Of a stretch of DNA of 6,262 nt, positions 1 through 4,905 are shown piece after piece. The DNA lies in contig DAOVAK010000176.1 in the NCBI GenBank assembly GCA_030671095.1, forward strand, positions 1-6,262. Direction: 5' to 3'. The notes under the pieces are model-generated. The model did no database searches. It was given only the letters and a program-made list of their open reading frames with translations, and was not told the origin of the DNA. The number at the start of each line of letters is the position of its first letter. The stretch's first letter is position 1. The translations under genes were made by a program, and so were the position numbers. Source of the DNA: Deltaproteobacteria bacterium. Its GTDB lineage: Bacteria; Desulfobacterota; DSM-4660; Desulfatiglandales; HGW-15.

Positions 1-2
1 TA

Positions 3-62
3 TTCCTTGAACTGAAGCAAGGCCTTGGTTGTACAGGTTTGCAGGAGCAAAGAAAAGGTTGA
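3..62 (+). CDS. possible 3' end of an upstream gene, overlapping the TTG of cytochrome 1
   Basis: One frame is open from the left edge and ends at TGA 60-62 (last residues ...GLQEQRKG). Nineteen open codons are weak evidence by themselves. What makes the call worth recording is the junction: this TGA overlaps the TTG at 59-61 in the arrangement TTGA, a common translational-coupling overlap in bacterial operons, and the AGGAG serving that TTG would lie inside the upstream gene. No family can be recognised from so few residues. Another frame stops at 13-15, so the upstream gene could equally end there, or no gene may reach the window. Confidence 0.2.
   Translation, partial: FLELKQGLGCTGLQEQRKG
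43..47 (+). promoter_or_regulatory. Shine-Dalgarno AGGAG supporting the TTG start at 59
   Basis: AGGAG lies 11 nt before TTG 59. The other TTG at 29 has only AAGG (19-22) in front of it. The better ribosome site and the canonical short signal peptide both favour 59, although the spacing is at the long end. Confidence 0.45.
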
Positions 63-3000
63 TAAAAAAAAACATACTGTATTTGATCATTTGCATTTGC
101 CTTGGTTTCGTCTTGCTTGCATCGCCAAAGGCATTTGCTGTTGATGGAGGATCAGGCGATCCGGAGGGCGCACACAACCAAAAATGGCCGGGGTATAAAG
201 ATGTGCTTTGCAACAGGTGTCACTTTCCCAAAAGGGGAAAGGGCCCCAAAATCTGGAAAAAGCTGCCTCTGGGAGCAGAGACCATTAAAGGCACAAAGGG
301 GATGAGGACCATATGCCAGAGTTGTCATTATCCCGGCAATGCAGTCAATGCCCTGTCTGGTTTTAGTCTTGGCAGCCACCCCTTACGAGGCCATAATTAC
401 AAAAACTCCAATGTGTTCATAGATCAGACGGAATCTCACCTGGGAGAGGACCATGTGATGCATGACTGGGCGAACCCTGATCCTGCCGCAGGAAAGCTCC
501 CAAAGGAAATCGACCCTGTATTCCCTTTGAAAAAAAGGGATAAATGGGGCCATCCGGAAATGGAAGGAGACACGAAAAATAAAGGTTTCTTCTGTAATTC
601 GTGCCACGACCCACATGAGCAACCAGCCAAAAACATTGATGGCTCAGGGGATTATCTTAGGGTAAAAGAGGGAGGGAGCGTAGGCAAATCAGGGGACAGG
701 ACCAAATTTTGTCTTCAGTGCCATCAGAACCTTCCCGAACATCCACAACACGGGGTAGATCTCGGGTGCCAAAAATGCCACCACCCCCATGACGGTATAA
801 TCCGGATCGAGGACAATCCAATACTGGGCCAATGGATCCATACAAACCCAATACAGAGGACCAACTTCAGGGCCTTGCCAAATGTCGCCTCTTTCGGTCT
901 TCAGGAGGATGGAATTGATGTGGATGTATCCTCAACATGCTATGGATGTCACAATCCGAACAGGCCTTCCGAAATCTCTAAGTTAAGCGCAGGTTTAATC
1001 TATGGTGACGACACGGAAAGCCCGAGGGAGCATCATCCTATGGGCTATCAGGCAGTTATAGAGGGTATGGCCCATGCTGTGGAGGTGGACCATCCAAGCC
1101 CGGAAGGTTTGCTCACCTGCACCTCCTGCCATGAAGGATTTCATGGGGGGGGAAATCCCTATTTTTTAAGGGAGGATTTTACTGAGGACAATGCAGATTT
1201 TTGTTCCATATGTCATTCGGATAAAACGGCTGAGGATCTCGGTCCCGTGGCAGGTACCGCTCATCGACAGGATTTTGGAAAGCGCCCGAACGGAAGAGGG
1301 GACTGCATGTTTTGCCATTATATCCATGACGGTCAGGACCGCGGCGCAGCTTCCACGCCGAGTATCGAGGCCGTAATCAGGATTTCGCCTGTCAATCTCC
1401 TCTGGGCAGGCAAGGGAGAAGACCTTGAAACTGAGGACTATGAGGATATCTGCTTTGGTTGCCACGGCGATAAAATCTATACTAAGGGATCAGGCATGGA
1501 TGGCGCAATGCTCCAACCCGACAAGTTTGCCAGCCATCCGTTCTCGGGGATCCCCCAACTTGCCAAGCCAAAAGGAGGATTCCTGGTCTCCGATGGCACA
1601 AGAGCCGAAGTAGTCAATGACTATGGCGTGCCATCAGGAGAAATATTCTGCGGTTCCTGCCATAATGTTCATAAGGCAACCAATAAGCCCTATCTTAGAG
1701 TGGAAGCCTCTCCTTATGCCGGACAGGGATTCTGCGAGGGCTGTCATACAGACCATCCGGGGGAAGGGTTGTCCAGCCACCCTGTTGGTGTGCCACCTAA
1801 TACAGATAAGACATTATCCGAATTCCCTGAAATCCTTTTCGGGGGGGGAAGCGGCGAGCCCAGAGGGATTACCCAGGGGAATACCGCTGATGGAAAGGTT
1901 CTCTGTCTTACATGTCATAATGTGCACGCGGCCCTCACAGACCATCGAGGGAACCTTCTGGGGGAAATGGACCAAATAGGCAAGGAAGGAAAGCATGGCC
2001 CGCTCCTTTTGGTGGACAATTTCTCCAGTGAATCAGGAAGCGACTTATGCCTATCATGTCATAAACCTTTTGAAAGCATCCTTGGTTCCAGGCATGATTT
2101 TTCAAACCTGGACCTTGGAGAAATAAGCTCAAGAGGGGTATGTTCTGCATGCCATACCCCTCATAGGACAAAAGACAAACAAGCGCTCTGGCCACGCTCG
2201 CTTGCAGAAGAACGGGTTAGATTTTTCCATATAGACAAACCTGACTATATCCCCGGGGCAACCATTTTCTGTTATGACTGCCATGAAGATGAGTCATCCA
2301 TTGATAACGATCCCCCTTCAAACGCCTTTTTCGATCCCCCGCAAGATATCGCCTTTACCGATGGTCCCGGTATCAGCAGCCAGGTCGGATATTACGAGAC
2401 CATCCCTCCACAGGACGATCCGCCGCCAGTAGATGGTTCGCCAACAGGGGGGCATTATATTAAGACAGGACAAATCTCCAAGCTAAGACACGGGACTGAA
2501 ACAGGGGACAAAATCCCTTGTGAATTGTGTCATGACCCCCACGCACGAAATGATAACCAAGTCTTTCTTGTAAACCCTCTTGGCGTTAATACAATCGACA
2601 ACCTCGAGGCCAGCCGCCAAACCCGCAACGGAACAGGAACGGGAAGAGAAATCTGCGCATCCTGCCATGGCTATGCAGAAACGGATGCCATGATCGGGAT
2701 CCCTGTCAAGATTTATGACTTTTATGTTATACAGACATCCGAAAACAGGGACGAGCACAAAAAGGACAATGATACGCCCTGCACAAACTGCCATCGCCAT
2801 AACAGGATAGTACCAATACAAGATCAGGCACATCTTGTGCACCTGATTTCCCCGAGAGAAACCAGCACTGCCAGGGAAAAGACCATTCGTGCCAAAGGCA
2901 TAACAGAGACGGACAGGGGCATAGGTATCGGCAGTTGCACTATCTGCCATCCCACGGAACTCGCCTACGACATAGGAGATCTTATGTTTGCCGATGAACA

Positions 3001-4102
3001 ACCCTTAAGCAGTACGGGTGTTTGCCAGCCATGTCACAGTCAGGGGGGAACTTATAACGGTGTTTCCGATTCGTTAACCGGGGCAAAATATAACTGGAAA
3101 ACATCCCCATACAATTCCAATGGCACCCTGAAATTGGGAAAAGAAAAATGGTGCGCAGGCTGCCACGATGATGATCCCTCTGTGGTCTGGTGGCCGGGGC
3201 TCAATGTCCCCGTTGTAGCGCCAGTCATCTGTGGTCAGACATATGGGTTCTTTCAGACCGGCCACGGGCTTGCCCCTTATCTCGACAACCCTAATTCCGA
3301 CAGACGCGGGGCAGGCATGATATGCACTGACTGCCATGATCCTGATATGCCACATATATTGACCAGGCATTATAACGCTGAGGAAAACAACTATCAGGCC
3401 GGCTATCGACTCCGATCAGTCGACGGCAAGGAGCCCATGATAATACCCAGGTGGCGGGACGAATACTGGTCCGGGGATTTCAATCTTTGCTATTCCTGCC
3501 ATAGCGAGGAATCAGTAATTGGCCTCGGGTTTGGTTATCGGTATTATACAACTAACCATAATCCATTCTTTTTAGTGAACAATGTGGACACCGGTTTCAA
3601 AAACGTGGACTTATTAGGGCTGAACAGGCATAATACCACCCAGGGGCCGACCTTTGATTTCGTCAACTACTATCCAAGCAACAGCCACTGGAACCATCTG
3701 GCGCTCCCCAATGCCCTTGTAACCCTATCAACCCCTGCCGGAGGGGGCAGGACCCGCATAAACAGGTGCATTGACAGCAGGTGCCACAGTAAGATAGTCT
3801 GGGATTCCGACCGTGACGGATGGCTTGATTCCAGGCCTTCCTGCACTACCTGTCATAATCCGCATGGCACTAAATATACAGCCTTGACGAGGAATGATCT
3901 TGCAATCACCCATGACCAACCTGGTTCTGACTGGACATATGGATATATTGGAAGTCCTAACTATGGCATATATGGCAACGATGGAGAAGACCTTTATTGC
4001 GGAGGATGTCATGCCAAGCTTATGAGGTTTGGCGCAAGCAACTACGACTATTATCGGAATCTCTGGGAAGGGGATGAGATCCCTCCTGCCCCCCCTGGAT
4101 AG
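59..4102 (+). CDS. giant exported multihaem c-type cytochrome, 27 haem-binding sites
   Basis: This is a predicted electron-transfer protein of 1347 residues, exported by Sec and loaded with haem outside the membrane. Start: no in-frame ATG lies near the 5' end. TTG at 59 gives a compact signal peptide (MIKKN, hydrophobic core, cleavage after SPKAFA near residue 27) with AGGAG at 43-47. TTG at 29 would add ten residues and has only a weak AAGG before it. The cysteine of each CXXCH is at residues 51, 86, 179, 218, 237, 294, 354, 382, 416, 465, 531, 559, 616, 664, 695, 738, 821, 866, 908, 960, 989, 1032, 1089, 1144, 1262 and 1314. A CX4CH lies at 1237-1243. Many sites read CXXCH-x-[PV]-H (DPH, NVH, HPH, TPH, NPH), as in the doubled-CXXCH families (Pfam Paired_CXXCH_1). 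There is no lipobox and no membrane anchor, and the tail is proline-rich (IPPAPPG). Periplasmic or cell-surface location and the redox partner are inferred. It is not recognisably OmcS, OmcZ or OmcE. Confidence 0.95.
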   Translation: MIKKNILYLIICICLGFVLLASPKAFAVDGGSGDPEGAHNQKWPGYKDVLCNRCHFPKRGKGPKIWKKLPLGAETIKGTKGMRTICQSCHYPGNAVNALSGFSLGSHPLRGHNYKNSNVFIDQTESHLGEDHVMHDWANPDPAAGKLPKEIDPVFPLKKRDKWGHPEMEGDTKNKGFFCNSCHDPHEQPAKNIDGSGDYLRVKEGGSVGKSGDRTKFCLQCHQNLPEHPQHGVDLGCQKCHHPHDGIIRIEDNPILGQWIHTNPIQRTNFRALPNVASFGLQEDGIDVDVSSTCYGCHNPNRPSEISKLSAGLIYGDDTESPREHHPMGYQAVIEGMAHAVEVDHPSPEGLLTCTSCHEGFHGGGNPYFLREDFTEDNADFCSICHSDKTAEDLGPVAGTAHRQDFGKRPNGRGDCMFCHYIHDGQDRGAASTPSIEAVIRISPVNLLWAGKGEDLETEDYEDICFGCHGDKIYTKGSGMDGAMLQPDKFASHPFSGIPQLAKPKGGFLVSDGTRAEVVNDYGVPSGEIFCGSCHNVHKATNKPYLRVEASPYAGQGFCEGCHTDHPGEGLSSHPVGVPPNTDKTLSEFPEILFGGGSGEPRGITQGNTADGKVLCLTCHNVHAALTDHRGNLLGEMDQIGKEGKHGPLLLVDNFSSESGSDLCLSCHKPFESILGSRHDFSNLDLGEISSRGVCSACHTPHRTKDKQALWPRSLAEERVRFFHIDKPDYIPGATIFCYDCHEDESSIDNDPPSNAFFDPPQDIAFTDGPGISSQVGYYETIPPQDDPPPVDGSPTGGHYIKTGQISKLRHGTETGDKIPCELCHDPHARNDNQVFLVNPLGVNTIDNLEASRQTRNGTGTGREICASCHGYAETDAMIGIPVKIYDFYVIQTSENRDEHKKDNDTPCTNCHRHNRIVPIQDQAHLVHLISPRETSTAREKTIRAKGITETDRGIGIGSCTICHPTELAYDIGDLMFADEQPLSSTGVCQPCHSQGGTYNGVSDSLTGAKYNWKTSPYNSNGTLKLGKEKWCAGCHDDDPSVVWWPGLNVPVVAPVICGQTYGFFQTGHGLAPYLDNPNSDRRGAGMICTDCHDPDMPHILTRHYNAEENNYQAGYRLRSVDGKEPMIIPRWRDEYWSGDFNLCYSCHSEESVIGLGFGYRYYTTNHNPFFLVNNVDTGFKNVDLLGLNRHNTTQGPTFDFVNYYPSNSHWNHLALPNALVTLSTPAGGGRTRINRCIDSRCHSKIVWDSDRDGWLDSRPSCTTCHNPHGTKYTALTRNDLAITHDQPGSDWTYGYIGSPNYGIYGNDGEDLYCGGCHAKLMRFGASNYDYYRNLWEGDEIPPAPPG
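3743..3859 (+). other. C-terminal CX4CH...CXXCH haem module with an embedded calcium-loop-like motif
   Basis: Within cytochrome 1, the 25th haem site is CIDSRCH, with four rather than two residues between the cysteines. It is followed by W, then the acidic loop DSDRDGWLDS (residues 1249-1258), then CTTCHNPHG. The order CX4CH, about 20 residues, CXXCH matches the known Geobacter-type module (TIGR01904 / Pfam GSu_C4xC__C2xCH). The loop DxDxDGxxD has the ligand spacing of EF-hand, dockerin and thrombospondin-3 calcium loops, so calcium binding is inferred. Both haem sites could share this fold. Domain assignment is by motif only. Confidence 0.7.
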
Positions 4103-4145
4103 TCACGCCACAAAGTCAGCATTTTAAAAAACTACGTTTTTCCAA

Positions 4146-4226
4146 TGAAGCCAACCCGCAACAATCTGCGGGGTATCTCGTGAGAAAAATTCTTCTTGGC
4201 GAAGCAAGCTTCGGGGAATTAAACCC
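4146..4226 (-). repeat. pair of REP-like palindromes in direct orientation
   Basis: Two related 20-mers can be read on the minus strand: ATACCCCGCAGATTGTTGCG (4157-4176) and ATTCCCCGAAGCTTGCTTCG (4200-4219). They match at 15 of 20 positions and start 43 nt apart in the same orientation. Each folds back on itself: CCCGCA/TGCGGG for 4155-4172 and CGAAG/CTTCG for 4200-4213. One stem pair differs as C-G versus A-T, a compensatory change. This resembles repetitive extragenic palindromes mobilised by REP-associated tyrosine transposases (IS200-like Y1 family). No transposase gene is in the window. Lying just behind cytochrome 1, the block could also protect the mRNA 3' end or act as a poor terminator. 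Confidence 0.55.
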
Positions 4227-4306
4227 TTAGAGATTAAATATTACAATATGTTGAACCAATTGCCATATAATGTTGCATTCTACATTACTCTCTGTTCAGC
4301 AAAAAA

Positions 4307-4323
4307 TGATCAGCCCTGATCAG
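4307..4323. repeat. TGATCAG direct and inverted repeat (operator-like)
   Basis: TGATCAG-CC-CTGATCA is a perfect 7-bp inverted repeat over 16 nt. Because TGATCA is itself palindromic, the same bases also read as two direct copies of TGATCAG ten nt apart, about one helical turn. That geometry suits a dimeric DNA-binding protein, or a short hairpin with a loop too small to be stable. No regulator family is recognised. Confidence 0.3.
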
Positions 4324-4431
4324 GGAATAAACAGGGGATTAATGCTTCGGTATCTTAGCAATAAAATTTATTTCTCTTCTTGTAGGAAATCTTTTTATAA
4401 AACAACTCTTAAATCTCTCAAAAATGCGACC

Positions 4432-4454
4432 TGCAAGGATAATGAATCCTTGCA
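4432..4454. repeat. perfect 9-bp hairpin TGCAAGGAT / ATCCTTGCA
   Basis: The arms TGCAAGGAT (4432-4440) and ATCCTTGCA (4446-4454) are exactly complementary around the 5-nt loop AATGA. There is no T tract immediately after it on either strand; on the minus strand a run of five T begins several nt beyond the stem. It is therefore not a standard intrinsic terminator. It could be an operator, an RNA stem in a long leader or 3' UTR, or a remnant of a mobile repeat. Confidence 0.5.
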
Positions 4455-4505
4455 TGAGATGTTCTAATATAAGGCAATCATGCCCATTATTCGGTCTTTT
4501 TCACA

Positions 4506-4523
4506 AAAGAGAATAATCTCTTT
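4506..4523. repeat. 7-bp hairpin AAAGAGA / TCTCTTT
   Basis: AAAGAGA (4506-4512), loop ATAA, TCTCTTT (4517-4523) is a perfect inverted repeat. The stem is A+T-rich and weak. The trailing TTT after a C-containing stem gives it a slight look of a terminator on either strand, but the stem is poor. The role is unknown. Confidence 0.3.
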
Positions 4524-4595
4524 GACTCCCCGGATTAATAAAAAAAATTGTTTGCTTCCGCTTTGTCAGAATTATGCATAAACATAAGGTACGAG

Positions 4596-4611
4596 TGGTA
4601 TTTGTTTTGCA
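4596..4611 (+). promoter_or_regulatory. candidate sigma-54 (-24/-12) promoter
   Basis: TGGTAT-TTGTT-TTGCA fits the sigma-54 pattern TGGYAY-N5-TTGCW, with the GG and GC dinucleotides at the required spacing. Transcription would start near 4622, about 54 nt before the small ORF at 4676 and about 285 nt before cytochrome 2. A TTATGCATAA palindrome (4572-4581) lies just upstream, and an AACATAAG / CTTATGTT inverted repeat (4581-4588 and 4643-4650) brackets the element. Sigma-54 control is common in Desulfobacterota. No activator gene is visible, so this rests on one sequence match. Confidence 0.35.
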
Positions 4612-4619
4612 TATATTTT

Positions 4620-4640
4620 AAAGCGGGGACACGTGTATTT
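4620..4640 (+). repeat. G-rich AAAGCGGGGACA patch, possible REP remnant
   Basis: AAAGCGGGGACACGTGT (4620-4636) followed by ATTTT is a sharp G+C island in A+T-rich DNA and includes the 8-bp palindrome ACACGTGT (4629-4636). From memory, similar AAGCGGGGACA strings flank IS200-like REP-associated transposases in environmental genomes. Only one copy is present here, so the call is tentative. CACGTG alone could be a protein-binding site. Confidence 0.2.
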
Positions 4641-4675
4641 TGCTTATGTTAAAACAAAAATAATAAAAAATTTTA

Positions 4676-4777
4676 ATGGAAAATATCGAATCAAGAAAAA
4701 ATATGCCTTTTTTATGTAGTCTTGCGCTTATTATTCTCGGTTTGTGGCTAATGCGTATAACAAAAAAATTAAAATAA
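4676..4777 (+). CDS. possible 33-residue single-span membrane small protein
   Basis: ATG 4676 opens a 33-codon frame ending at TAA 4775-4777. It begins MENIESRKN, then has one hydrophobic stretch (PFLCSLALIILGLWLM, residues 11-26), then a basic tail RITKKLK. Polar head, one membrane span and positively charged end is the layout of real small membrane proteins, and chance A+T-rich DNA gives it less often. Against it, no Shine-Dalgarno sequence precedes ATG 4676, and only a weak A/G-rich stretch precedes the internal ATG at 4703. A+T-rich DNA also favours Ile and Leu codons. It lies downstream of the sigma-54-like element and before cytochrome 2. No family is recognised. Confidence 0.3.
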   Translation: MENIESRKNMPFLCSLALIILGLWLMRITKKLK

Positions 4778-4801
4778 TTAAGGAGTTACAATATTTTTAA
4801 C

Positions 4802-4830
4802 TTGAACTCGACCATAGGAATTATTATAAT
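4802..4830 (+). promoter_or_regulatory. sigma-70 promoter for cytochrome 2
   Basis: TTGAAC (4802-4807), a spacer of exactly 17 nt, and a consensus TATAAT (4825-4830) form a near-ideal sigma-70 promoter. Transcription would begin around 4837, giving a leader of about 70 nt before ATG 4906. This is the best promoter seen in the window and implies that the second cytochrome can be transcribed on its own. Confidence 0.65.
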
Positions 4831-4897
4831 AAAGCATTTCGATCAGGCAATATATAATAGATTAGGACCACTCTCCACAATTACTTCCGAAAAAGAA

Positions 4898-4902
4898 AAG
4901 GA
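4898..4902 (+). promoter_or_regulatory. ribosome binding site of cytochrome 2
   Basis: AAGGA sits 3 nt before ATG 4906, within a purine-rich run from 4889. The spacing is short but usable. It supports this ATG over the later in-frame GTG at 4960, which has no comparable site and would shorten the basic N-terminal region of the signal peptide. Confidence 0.5.
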
Positions 4903-4905
4903 CTA

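Larger units (their letters stand above)
4103..4905. other. A+T-rich intergenic region between the two cytochrome genes
   Basis: These 803 nt contain no long convincing gene and are visibly far more A+T-rich than the flanking coding DNA. The left third carries REP-like palindromes close to the end of cytochrome 1. The middle carries three separate inverted repeats. The right third carries two promoter-like elements, a possible very small membrane-protein ORF and the promoter of cytochrome 2. No clear intrinsic terminator (G+C stem followed by a T run) was found after cytochrome 1, so how its transcription ends is unclear. The length and density of structure suggest separate control of the second gene. 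Confidence 0.8.

Noticed and set aside
2483..3001. 172-codon minus-strand ORF
   Set aside because: It lies wholly inside cytochrome 1 opposite several CXXCH codons. Its sequence is the antisense shadow of the haem gene and shows no independent start signal or family motif.
59..4102. Assignment to a named nanowire cytochrome (OmcS, OmcE, OmcZ) or as a lipoprotein
   Set aside because: Length and haem count are far above those proteins, and neither signal peptide has a lipobox cysteine at the cleavage site.
4127..4141. AAAAAC-TAC-GTTTTT as a terminator of cytochrome 1
   Set aside because: The stem is almost all A-T with a 3-nt loop and would be too weak for an intrinsic terminator, although it ends in a T run.
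4270..4467. 65-codon ORF on the + strand in the intergenic region
   Set aside because: There is no ribosome site before the ATG, composition is that of the surrounding A+T-rich DNA, no recognisable motif is present, and the frame runs through two perfect inverted repeats. More likely a chance frame.
4850..4858. TATATAAT as a second -10 box for cytochrome 2
   Set aside because: No -35-like hexamer lies at 16-18 nt upstream, whereas TTGAAC-N17-TATAAT just before it is a full match.
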